Part shown: positions 52,339 to 60,483 of the stretch, piece by piece
Position numbering within the stretch: the first letter of the stretch is position 1
How the letters are laid out: the number at the start of each line of letters is the position of its first letter
Origin: an uncultured Lachnospiraceae bacterium
Lineage (GTDB): Bacteria; Bacillota; Clostridia; Lachnospirales; Lachnospiraceae
Direction: 5' to 3'
Length of the DNA stretch: 64,000 bases
Assembly (NCBI GenBank): GCA_910577045.1
Contig: CAJTLB010000001.1
Span: forward strand, 1-64,000
The notes under the pieces: generated by a model
What the model was told of the DNA's origin: nothing
Databases searched by the model: none
What the model saw: the letters and a program-made list of their open reading frames with translations, nothing else
Translations under genes and position numbers: made by a program

Positions 52339-54834
52339 ATGAATACCCTTTTATTTTTACAGTTATCCAGCGAACAACAGTTATTTATAGAAAAAGCACT
52401 ACAAGGGGAAAATATTCTTGTAGATGCTTGTATTGGAAGTGGAAAAACTACAGCAATCCAAAATCTATGTAATGAATTGCCAAGTACGAAAAGAGTTTTA
52501 TATTTAACATATAATAAGCTTTTAAAATTAGACGCAAAGGCTAAGATAAAAAAGAAAAATGTTACTGTGACAAATTATCATGGATTTGCATATATGGTGT
52601 TAAGTAAAAGCGGCATATCAGCAGGCGTATCTGATTTGATACAGACATTTGTCCAAAAAAAACCTGTTATTGGGGAATATGATATTTTAATTATAGATGA
52701 ATACCAAGATATTGAACAAGAATTAGCAGAGATGCTGCAATGGATAAAAGACTGTAACCCAAATATGCAGATTATTGCAGTTGGGGATATGGAACAGAAA
52801 ATATATGATAAAACCACATTAAACGTAGAATTATTTATGAAAGAATTTCTTGAAGAATACCTTACATTAAAATTTACACAATGTTTCCGGTTATCAAAGG
52901 ATCTGGCAGCTATGCTTGGAAGAGTATGGAAAAAAGAAATAAAAGGGGTAAATAAGCATTGTAAAGTAAAGGAAATGACCAAGGAAGAAATTATACCATT
53001 TTTAGTAGAACAGGATGTGGCAGATATTTTGTGTTTAGGGGCAAGGACAGGAGTTATGGCTGACACGCTCAATCTTTTAGAAGACAAATATCCATACCAG
53101 TTTAATAAAAAAACAGTTTATGCCACTATATTCGACAGTGATTCTATGGGAAAAACAGAACCGAAAAAGGATTCCGCCATATTTACAACATATGATAGCA
53201 GCAAGGGCTTAGAAAGGAAAATTTGTGTTGTCTTTGATTTTACAGAAAGCTATTGGGATACAAGGATTAAAAAACCACAGCAGTCCTATGCGATTTTAAG
53301 GAATATTTTTTGTGTGGCAGCCAGCAGGGGAAAAAATTATATTATTTTTGTAAAATCGGATGAGGATATGTTGTCTGAAAAAACACTTTCCACTTTTGTA
53401 GAAACAAACCAGAAATTTGAAGATTTGCATATGAGTGATATGTTTAATTTTAAATATAAAGAAGATGTAGAAAAGTGTTTTGCACAATTAAAATTGCATA
53501 AGTTAATACAAAAAGACAGTTCTCCAATAAATGTAAAAAGGGCAGATGAATTAATTGATTTATCCCCGTGTATTGGAATATACCAAGAAGCAGTTTTCTT
53601 TCATGGCTATCAGATCGATGCAGATATCAAATTAAGGGTTTCTTTAAACCCAAAATTAACAGGATTATATACAGAAGAGGTAAAAAATGCTCCATTAGAT
53701 GAAAAGATATTATTTTTGGTTTCCCTTGAAACTAGGCAGAATAGATATAGGACACAAGTAATAACGCCTTTGGTTAGTAAAACGCAGAGTACTTTAATCA
53801 AGGATCGGTTAGGGACAAGACTGCAAAGTGATGATAATGCACAGGTAGAATGTCAAATTGACTTTGCTATACAAGAAAATAGGGGAGTAAAATTTTCAGC
53901 TAGGGGGTTTGCTGATGTAGTAAAGGATAATATCGTATATGAATTAAAATTTGTATCCGAATTAACACATGAACATTTCCTACAATGTGCCAGCTATATG
54001 GTTGCAATGGACCTTAAAAAAGGGATTTTATGGAATACAAGGGATAATACTATATACGAAATAGAAATACCAGACAGGAAGGCTTTTTTAGATGCAGTAA
54101 CAAAAACGGTTACAAAAGGAATGGTTGAAAAATATTATAAGCCAGTTAGACAAGTAAAATTACATAGGGAGAATACTATGGATAAATTTGCAGTAATTGA
54201 TACAGAGACAAATTGGAATAATGAAGTAATGTCAATTGGCGTAGTGGTTGCAGATTGTAAGGATAAGAAAGAAATAGATTCAGCCTATTACATTATTGAT
54301 CCAGAATATAAAGTGGGCGGGATGTATTCAAATGAATTAAAGCTTAATGGGAAAAATGCCTGTATTACAAATAGGAAGAAGGCTTTAAAAGAGATTAAAG
54401 GGTGGCTAGATAGTTATAAGATACAAAAACTTTTTGCATATAATGCGTCTTTCGATAAAAACCATTTGCCAGAATATTCGGGATATGAATGGTATGATAT
54501 TATGCGTTTAGCTGCATACCAACAATATAATTGGGCAATACCAAGTTCGGCAGAGTGTTGTAATACTGGAAGGCTAAAACGGGGATATGGAGTGGAAGAT
54601 ATTTTAAGGATGCTTAGTAACAATAAAAGATATAGGGAGACACATAATGCTGTTTTAGATGCGCAAGATGAACTAGAAATTATCCGGTTACTAGGGCATG
54701 GGATAGAAGAATACCAGATAGCATGTCTTTCAGACAAAAAGGCTCCTAACACAAAGGCACAACATAAAACAAAAATAATAGAAAAACCAAGTAAGAAAAA
54801 GGGAATTATATTGAAAATTTTTAGAAGGAAGTAA
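52339..54834 (+). CDS. SF1 helicase fused to PD-(D/E)XK nuclease and DEDDh exonuclease domains
   Basis: The 831-residue protein joins three modules. First, a UvrD/Rep-like helicase (about 1-375): Walker A GSGKTT at 33-38, Walker B DEYQD at 120-124, and VAASRGKNYIIF as the late motif. Second, a RecB/Cas4-like nuclease (about 440-585): D526 and E535-L-K537 with a following HEHFLQCASYM helix. Third, a DnaQ-like DEDDh exonuclease (about 613-790): D621-T-E623, and H769 with D774 near the end, then a basic tail. Such a combination could unwind and digest DNA from an end, for repair or defence. It stands alone between a chemoreceptor and a surface protein. Confidence 0.85.
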   Translation: MNTLLFLQLSSEQQLFIEKALQGENILVDACIGSGKTTAIQNLCNELPSTKRVLYLTYNKLLKLDAKAKIKKKNVTVTNYHGFAYMVLSKSGISAGVSDLIQTFVQKKPVIGEYDILIIDEYQDIEQELAEMLQWIKDCNPNMQIIAVGDMEQKIYDKTTLNVELFMKEFLEEYLTLKFTQCFRLSKDLAAMLGRVWKKEIKGVNKHCKVKEMTKEEIIPFLVEQDVADILCLGARTGVMADTLNLLEDKYPYQFNKKTVYATIFDSDSMGKTEPKKDSAIFTTYDSSKGLERKICVVFDFTESYWDTRIKKPQQSYAILRNIFCVAASRGKNYIIFVKSDEDMLSEKTLSTFVETNQKFEDLHMSDMFNFKYKEDVEKCFAQLKLHKLIQKDSSPINVKRADELIDLSPCIGIYQEAVFFHGYQIDADIKLRVSLNPKLTGLYTEEVKNAPLDEKILFLVSLETRQNRYRTQVITPLVSKTQSTLIKDRLGTRLQSDDNAQVECQIDFAIQENRGVKFSARGFADVVKDNIVYELKFVSELTHEHFLQCASYMVAMDLKKGILWNTRDNTIYEIEIPDRKAFLDAVTKTVTKGMVEKYYKPVRQVKLHRENTMDKFAVIDTETNWNNEVMSIGVVVADCKDKKEIDSAYYIIDPEYKVGGMYSNELKLNGKNACITNRKKALKEIKGWLDSYKIQKLFAYNASFDKNHLPEYSGYEWYDIMRLAAYQQYNWAIPSSAECCNTGRLKRGYGVEDILRMLSNNKRYRETHNAVLDAQDELEIIRLLGHGIEEYQIACLSDKKAPNTKAQHKTKIIEKPSKKKGIILKIFRRK

Positions 54835-54863
54835 TGGGATTTATATATGTTAAAAATGAAGGC

Positions 54864-54905
54864 AAAAATAGAGCTGGTGCCTAAAAAGGAACCAGCTCTA
54901 TTTTT
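54864..54905. terminator. Bidirectional terminator
   Basis: AAAAATAGAGCTGGT (54864-54878) and ACCAGCTCTATTTTT (54891-54905) form a perfect 15-bp stem with A/T ends on both sides, serving the convergent helicase-fusion and surface-protein genes. Confidence 0.9.
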
Positions 54906-54908
54906 AGT

Positions 54909-57161
54909 TTATTTTATTTCAAATTCTTTTCTATAGTATACATCATTATACATAAATTCTAATTCATATCTGCCACTAGGGAATGTAATATTAAAGTCAA
55001 GGTAAAAAATATTTGGGCCATCCCATGATTCTCCTTTTCCTACCACCCTAGGCTCTGTTGCAAGGAGTTGGTTTTCTAAAGGATAAACTTTTATATTTTC
55101 TTTTTCTATTGCAATCACATCAATGGCATTGGTCAATGTTATAGTAAGTTTGTGATAACCACCAATGTTACCTATGGAGTATGTGATATTTTCAATGTCT
55201 GTTACTTTGTCTGGATCTTGGTCAGGCTCTTCTTCTATTTCGGCTGGGATTTTGATGGTTTCAGCGTACCTAGGAGGCCGGTTTCCTTTTAAATCCTCTG
55301 GGATCAAATAGAATAATTTATCATTTGGATTTATTTTTACAGTCAACCGATTATCACCACCAGATAAATTTGCTTTTTGGCCAAATTGCACAATTTCATC
55401 TGCCGTAGGTAAATCATTGGACTCCGTATACTCTGTTGTGCCATAATAAAATACACCACCCTCATTAGAATGGAAAGTTACTATAATTTCATCTTCTGCA
55501 ACTCTTTTTACAAGTTTTTCTGTTAAAAGAGGGTAATCAAAGTCGGTATAAAATTTTTTATTTAATTGGCTGCCATCTGGCAACGTAATATATACAGTAT
55601 AGCCTGTTTTACTATTCATAAAGTAATATGGCTTCATGAGAATGTAATAAGTAGTGTTATCTTCTGTTTGTATGCTGCCAATGCTAATATCCCCATTTAC
55701 ACATTCTACATTAATATTGTCTAAGGTTAAAGCTTCTGCCGTTGGTTTATTAAGCACAACTTTTATTTTACTATCAGAAACAGCGTCTGCTTCCAAGATT
55801 TCTATATTCCCATTGTTTTCTTCAGAATCTCCATCTGGTTGTGCAGAGATAATAGCAGAACCTCGGAGTACAGCAGTTTCACTTTCCTTTTGTACAGTCG
55901 CAAAGTAAATGGTATATGCTTGATTTTCTTTTAAGCCTGGTATTGTGAAAGAATGGAGCCCTTCTTGTTCAAGACGCATAGAATCTCCTTGTTTTTGTAC
56001 ATCTTCGCCTGTTTGTGGAGTTTGTGTCCCTATTGCTTGCCCAAATAATACTTGCCGGGAAGTATTGGTTGGGACAGCTATATAATAAAGGATTCCAGCA
56101 CTATCGGATATAAATGAAATATTAGCAGTATTTTTATCTACTCTTTTGGTTTCTATTTCTTTTAATTCTGGGGCTGCCAAACTTGTAACAAATGTTTTTT
56201 CGATTCTTTTCCCATTAGGCAACGTGATTTCCATATTATAAGTATTGTCGTTAAAATATGTGGTAGTAATATGGTATATTTTATTTTTTTGGCTTCCTGT
56301 TTCTGTTTCCACCTTTAAAATAGTCATATCTTTTCCAGCTGGGCAACTAATATAAAAATTAGAAATATCTAATGGGGTAGCTTGGGATAATACAACGTCA
56401 ATCATATTACTTTTTGGCACAGTGATTTCTTGGATCTTTACGTTAGTTACTACGTTGTCTTCAAAATCATCTGAGTCATCCGAGTCATCAGAATCATCCC
56501 AGGAAGAGCTGGAATGATTATAGTTAGGTTGTGATTCTTCTTTCTGTTTTTCCTGCATCTGCCATATTTGTTCTTTTACTGTAGGAGAAAGATCGGCTTG
56601 TTGTGCCCCGTCAGAACTATATGCTTTGTCTGGTATAGGGATTTTATTGCCAATGGCGGCTCCTGTTACAGGATCAAAAGTATAGACATTAATAGATTGA
56701 TCCTGCCATAAAACAGTCCCTGTCTGCATGGCGCCGCTTGTTTTATCTAAGGCATAAATGTTCCCGTTGACTTCTATAATTCCAGTTTGCATGCTTCCAG
56801 AATTATCTAAAAAGTACCAAGTGTTATCTGTTTGTAGCCAGCCAGTTGCCATTTCTCCAGAGGCGTTATTTAAGTAGTACCATTTTTCATTCTCTTTTAT
56901 CCAGCCTTCTTTCATATCGCCGTTAGTAGGATCTAAATAATACCATTTCCCATCTTTTTCAAGCCAGCCAGACTGCATAACCCCTGCTTCATTAAAATAA
57001 TACCATTTTCCATTAATTTGTTTCCAGGCGTTCGTTATGCTTTGGCTGTTTTCTGTATAACTCCAGTTTCCATTAGTTTGTTCCCAATTTGCTAAAACAG
57101 GAGTGTTGGCCATAATCATAAGCGCTGCAGCAACGATACCAATTGTTACTTTTTTTCTCAT
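54909..57161 (-). CDS. Secreted surface protein with choline-binding-type repeats
   Basis: The 750-residue protein starts with a signal peptide (cleavage after TPVLA) and at least six cell-wall-binding repeats of the W-Y-Y-L/F-(D/N) ... G-x-M-x-x-G-W type (about 28-165), used to attach to choline or other wall polymers. An acidic linker with repeated DDSD follows (about 215-235). The rest consists of at least three roughly 190-residue beta-rich units with the recurring pattern of a V-L-x-x-A-T/P-x-L-D-x-x-N-x start, an L-P-(N/D)-G core and an A/S-G-V/I-(F/L)-Y-Y end, probably Ig-like modules. AAGGAG precedes its ATG. Adhesin or matrix role is likely. Confidence 0.85.
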   Translation of the reverse strand: MRKKVTIGIVAAALMIMANTPVLANWEQTNGNWSYTENSQSITNAWKQINGKWYYFNEAGVMQSGWLEKDGKWYYLDPTNGDMKEGWIKENEKWYYLNNASGEMATGWLQTDNTWYFLDNSGSMQTGIIEVNGNIYALDKTSGAMQTGTVLWQDQSINVYTFDPVTGAAIGNKIPIPDKAYSSDGAQQADLSPTVKEQIWQMQEKQKEESQPNYNHSSSSWDDSDDSDDSDDFEDNVVTNVKIQEITVPKSNMIDVVLSQATPLDISNFYISCPAGKDMTILKVETETGSQKNKIYHITTTYFNDNTYNMEITLPNGKRIEKTFVTSLAAPELKEIETKRVDKNTANISFISDSAGILYYIAVPTNTSRQVLFGQAIGTQTPQTGEDVQKQGDSMRLEQEGLHSFTIPGLKENQAYTIYFATVQKESETAVLRGSAIISAQPDGDSEENNGNIEILEADAVSDSKIKVVLNKPTAEALTLDNINVECVNGDISIGSIQTEDNTTYYILMKPYYFMNSKTGYTVYITLPDGSQLNKKFYTDFDYPLLTEKLVKRVAEDEIIVTFHSNEGGVFYYGTTEYTESNDLPTADEIVQFGQKANLSGGDNRLTVKINPNDKLFYLIPEDLKGNRPPRYAETIKIPAEIEEEPDQDPDKVTDIENITYSIGNIGGYHKLTITLTNAIDVIAIEKENIKVYPLENQLLATEPRVVGKGESWDGPNIFYLDFNITFPSGRYELEFMYNDVYYRKEFEIK

Positions 57162-57286
57162 TTTAAATTCTCCTTTATTTTGTTTCGTTTAGGCAAAAAT
57201 AGTGTCACATTTTAATATTTAGCCATTTTTTAGTATAACATATTTTCCAAAAGAAAGATACGTAATTTTTGTCTACTGAAATCTTG

Positions 57287-57315
57287 TTGATTTGTATGGG
57301 AAATACAGGTATAAT
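57287..57315 (+). promoter_or_regulatory. Promoter of the HD-GYP signalling operon
   Basis: TTGATT (57287-57292) and TATAAT (57310-57315) are 17 bases apart. Its start site near 57322 makes GTG 57327 unlikely as the protein start. Confidence 0.65.
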
Positions 57316-57356
57316 AAAAAGTAAAAGTGGAATCATGGCATAAGGCGGTGAGGGAT

Positions 57357-58448
57357 TTGGTAAAGAGGTTCTTTGTTAGGACAAAGGCATTGAAAAATGG
57401 AATGAAGATTGACCAGAAGATTGTGGATAAGACAGGGCGAACCCTGATAGCCAGAAATACAGTATTGGATGATTTCTTGATTTCTTCCCTATCCAGATTA
57501 GGAGTGCCAGGAATCTATATTCGAGAGGGAGAGGAGGAACCAGAGGATGAACTGATCTCTTTGCAGGCAAAAGAAAACATTGAAAAACTAAAAGTAGAGG
57601 ATCGGGCAAAGGTTAATTTATCAGAGAGTGTAAGAAAAAGAGTGGCAGAAGGGATCCAATATTTATATCACAATACAAGTGATGAAAGCTTTACAGATGC
57701 AGCAAAAAATATTACAGGGGATCTGATGAAAGCAATTACAGATAATGATGCAATAGCAGTTGATATTAGTGTATTAAAGGTTAGTGATGAATATACATTT
57801 AAACACAGTGTCGATGTGGCAACAATGGCAATGATTATAGCTAGGAAGCATGGGCTTAACCAAAATGAAGTGCGTGATATTGGTGTTTCTGGGCTTTTAC
57901 ATGATGTGGGGAAGTCAAAAATCCCAAATAAGGTGTTAAATAAACCTGGGAGGCTTACCGACAAAGAATTTGAATTAATGAAGCAGCACTCTTTATTTGG
58001 ATATGGTATTTTAAAGGAAAAGGATAATATTTCTGGTGCAATTTCATTGGGAGTGTTACAGCATCATGAAAAAATAAATGGAAATGGATATCCACTTGGG
58101 CTTTCAGCAGAAAAGATTAATCTTTATGCTAAAATTCTTTCAGTGGCAGATATTTATGATGCGTTGGTAACAGAAAGACCCTATAAAAAGGCGTTTTCCC
58201 AGCGTGATGCAATAGAAATGATTATGTCTATGACAGGGGAATTGGATATAGCAATTATGAAGAGTTTCCTTGGAAGTGTTATATTATATCCAGTTGGCTG
58301 TACAGTACAGCTTAGCAATGGAGAACGTGCAAAAGTAGTAGAAAATAATGTAGATTACATATTAAGGCCAAAAGTAGTAGGAATAAAGACAGGAAAAGTA
58401 TATAATTTGGCAGAAGATTTAAATTGTGCAAATATTATTATATTATAA
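57357..58448 (+). CDS. HD-GYP domain protein (cyclic di-GMP phosphodiesterase type)
   Basis: The protein of about 363 residues has an N-terminal DUF3391-like segment (VKRFFVRTKALKNGMKIDQ, TVLDDFLISSLSRLG) and an HD-GYP domain (about 130-310) with H182-D183 in LLHDVGKSKIP and QHHEKINGNGYP, so metal and GYP motifs are intact. It should hydrolyse cyclic di-GMP. The start is taken as TTG 57357 after GGTGAGGG, since the earlier GTG 57327 lies too close to the promoter. A FIST protein and a soluble chemoreceptor follow, so it belongs to a signalling unit. Confidence 0.88.
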   Translation: MVKRFFVRTKALKNGMKIDQKIVDKTGRTLIARNTVLDDFLISSLSRLGVPGIYIREGEEEPEDELISLQAKENIEKLKVEDRAKVNLSESVRKRVAEGIQYLYHNTSDESFTDAAKNITGDLMKAITDNDAIAVDISVLKVSDEYTFKHSVDVATMAMIIARKHGLNQNEVRDIGVSGLLHDVGKSKIPNKVLNKPGRLTDKEFELMKQHSLFGYGILKEKDNISGAISLGVLQHHEKINGNGYPLGLSAEKINLYAKILSVADIYDALVTERPYKKAFSQRDAIEMIMSMTGELDIAIMKSFLGSVILYPVGCTVQLSNGERAKVVENNVDYILRPKVVGIKTGKVYNLAEDLNCANIIIL

Positions 58449-58472
58449 ATAACCAGGGAAGGGAGTTACAGA

Positions 58473-59528
58473 ATGGTACAATATTTTGGAATGAGTCAGA
58501 CCGGGAAGCTAGAGGAGGCGGTAAAAGGATTGACCCGTCCTAAGCTTATTATGCTGATGTCAAATGGGAAGCAGTTTGAAAAACACGTGGCTGAATTGGA
58601 AAGGAGGTTTCCAAAAGTCCCTAGTATTGGCTGTATTGGCATGAGCTATGATACAAGGGTAGTAGAGGATGGGGTAGGTATTATTGCTTTTACAGAAGGG
58701 GTTGAGGCTGTAACAAATGTATTAGAACAGGTATCAGTAATGCCAGTTAAGTATATTAAAAGATTACAAGATGATATAAGGCAAATAAATGCGTCATCAG
58801 AAAATACCATTTGTATTGATTTTTGTTCTAATAACGATGCTTGCGTATTAACAACAGCATATAGTGTATTGGGAAAGATGAAGATTCCATTAGTAGGCGG
58901 GACAGGAGATGCGGGCAAGGTGTCCGTTAATGGGAAGATATATAAAGATGCAGCTGTTTATGCTTTAGTAAAAAATTTGAATGGCAAGGTAAGGGCTTAT
59001 AAGGAGAATATTTATAGGCCAATGAATGAATATCGGCTAATTGCTTCAAAAACAGATAGGAATAAATATTTGTTAGGAGAACTAAATGGGAAGTCAGCAA
59101 AACAAGTGTACCAGGATATTTTGCAAGTAAGGGAAGAGGATATCTGCACACAGACATTTAAAAACCCATTTGGTAAATTAAGCGGGCAGGATGTGTGCAT
59201 TATTTCTATAAAGGCAGTAGAGGGCAGCGCGCTGACTTGTTACCGCCAGGTAAATGATTCTGATGTATTAATCTTACTGGAATTGGGGGATTATAAAAAG
59301 ATAACACAAGAAACAATCCAAAGGATAAAACAAGATTTTAAGCATATTTCGGCAGTGTTTTCTGTAAATTGCCTGTTCCGTTATAAGCTTTTTAGCCAGA
59401 ATGGGGATATGGCAGGATATTTAAAGGACATGTCTGCCTTAGGCAACCATGCAGGGATAATTGGGTATGGGGAGCATTTTAATAGTCAGTTTGTCAATCA
59501 GTCTATGACATGTGTGGTTTTTGAATAA
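58473..59528 (+). CDS. FIST-domain sensor protein
   Basis: A 351-residue protein with FIST_N (about 20-200, with SIGCIGMSYD, VGIIAFTEGV, VGGTGDAGK) and FIST_C (about 215-345, ending in GIIGYGEHFN and TCVVFE). FIST domains are thought to bind small ligands such as amino acids and accompany signal-transduction proteins. It has no membrane segment. It sits between an HD-GYP protein and a soluble MCP, 36 bases from the latter, which suggests that it passes a signal to that protein. Confidence 0.87.
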   Translation: MVQYFGMSQTGKLEEAVKGLTRPKLIMLMSNGKQFEKHVAELERRFPKVPSIGCIGMSYDTRVVEDGVGIIAFTEGVEAVTNVLEQVSVMPVKYIKRLQDDIRQINASSENTICIDFCSNNDACVLTTAYSVLGKMKIPLVGGTGDAGKVSVNGKIYKDAAVYALVKNLNGKVRAYKENIYRPMNEYRLIASKTDRNKYLLGELNGKSAKQVYQDILQVREEDICTQTFKNPFGKLSGQDVCIISIKAVEGSALTCYRQVNDSDVLILLELGDYKKITQETIQRIKQDFKHISAVFSVNCLFRYKLFSQNGDMAGYLKDMSALGNHAGIIGYGEHFNSQFVNQSMTCVVFE

Positions 59529-59564
59529 AGTAGAAAGAAACAAAGAAAGGCAGGAATAAAAAAC

Positions 59565-60479
59565 ATGTTATCCGCAAAAAAAAGGAAAATGGATTTATAT
59601 CCGGTAGGATATGTGGCAGATCGGCTATTAGATTATCGGGTGGAGTTAGCACAAAAAGAAGTTCGTTCCCTGCAGCAATTAAGGGAAATTGAAATGGCGT
59701 TCCAAGTGGTACTGGAAGAAAACGCTGCCTTAAAGGAAAGGCTGAGCTCTTTTCGTGAGGTATTTGAGACAGTAGGGGATATTTCAAACCAGTTTGCATC
59801 AGTAAGGGAGGAGATTACGGATACAGTAGGACAGGCACAGTCCCAAGTGGATGGGTTAAAGGAAAGCTCAGAGCAAGTGAGGGGCAGTTTTGGGGATATA
59901 CAACATACTTTTGCTGATTTCCAGGAGTCTGTAAAAAAAATAAAGGGTTGTATGAGGCAGATTGTTTCTATTGCAAACCAAACAAATATCCTTGCTTTAA
60001 ATGCCTCTATAGAAGCAGCAAAAGCAGGGGAACAGGGAAAAGGGTTTGCTGTTGTAGCAGGGGAAGTAAAAAGCCTGGCAGAAGAAATAAAAGGGTTAGT
60101 TAGTACCGTAGATGATAGTATTGAACGTGTAGAACATGGAACCAGTAAAATGGATACAAGCATTGCTGCTTCCCATGAGGCGTTGGGGCAGAGCATAGAA
60201 AATGTAAATAAAACATACCAGATGTTTGATAAGATTACCCAGGCAGCAGGCGGTGCAGAAACAGTCCAGATGCAGATTTCTGGGGCAATCGATGAGTCTA
60301 GGAGAAGCCTTGAGGGGGTTAGGCATTCCTTTGAAGAAACAGAAATACAATATCAAAAAGTAAAAGAGCATATTGAGGAAGCAAATGAACTTGGCACAAC
60401 AAAAAGTTCTATGTTTGAGGACATTGATAATATGCTTTCACAAATTAGTCCAATGGTAAGAGAAATAGAGAACCATTAA
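59565..60479 (+). CDS. Soluble methyl-accepting chemotaxis-type signalling protein
   Basis: This 304-residue protein lacks membrane helices. An N-terminal coiled-coil segment (about 20-80) is followed by an MCP signalling domain with the tip TNILALNASIEAAKAGEQG and GKGFAVVAGEVKSLAEEI. It probably takes its input from the FIST protein encoded just before it. AGGCAGGAA precedes the ATG. Only 4 bases separate its stop from the next gene, so the GTPase-nuclease fusion may be part of the same transcript. Confidence 0.9.
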   Translation: MLSAKKRKMDLYPVGYVADRLLDYRVELAQKEVRSLQQLREIEMAFQVVLEENAALKERLSSFREVFETVGDISNQFASVREEITDTVGQAQSQVDGLKESSEQVRGSFGDIQHTFADFQESVKKIKGCMRQIVSIANQTNILALNASIEAAKAGEQGKGFAVVAGEVKSLAEEIKGLVSTVDDSIERVEHGTSKMDTSIAASHEALGQSIENVNKTYQMFDKITQAAGGAETVQMQISGAIDESRRSLEGVRHSFEETEIQYQKVKEHIEEANELGTTKSSMFEDIDNMLSQISPMVREIENH

Positions 60480-60483
60480 GCCT

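Noticed and set aside
59633..60196. 187-residue minus-strand frame
   Set aside because: It mirrors the heptad-rich MCP coding region on the + strand; such shadows are common in coiled-coil genes.
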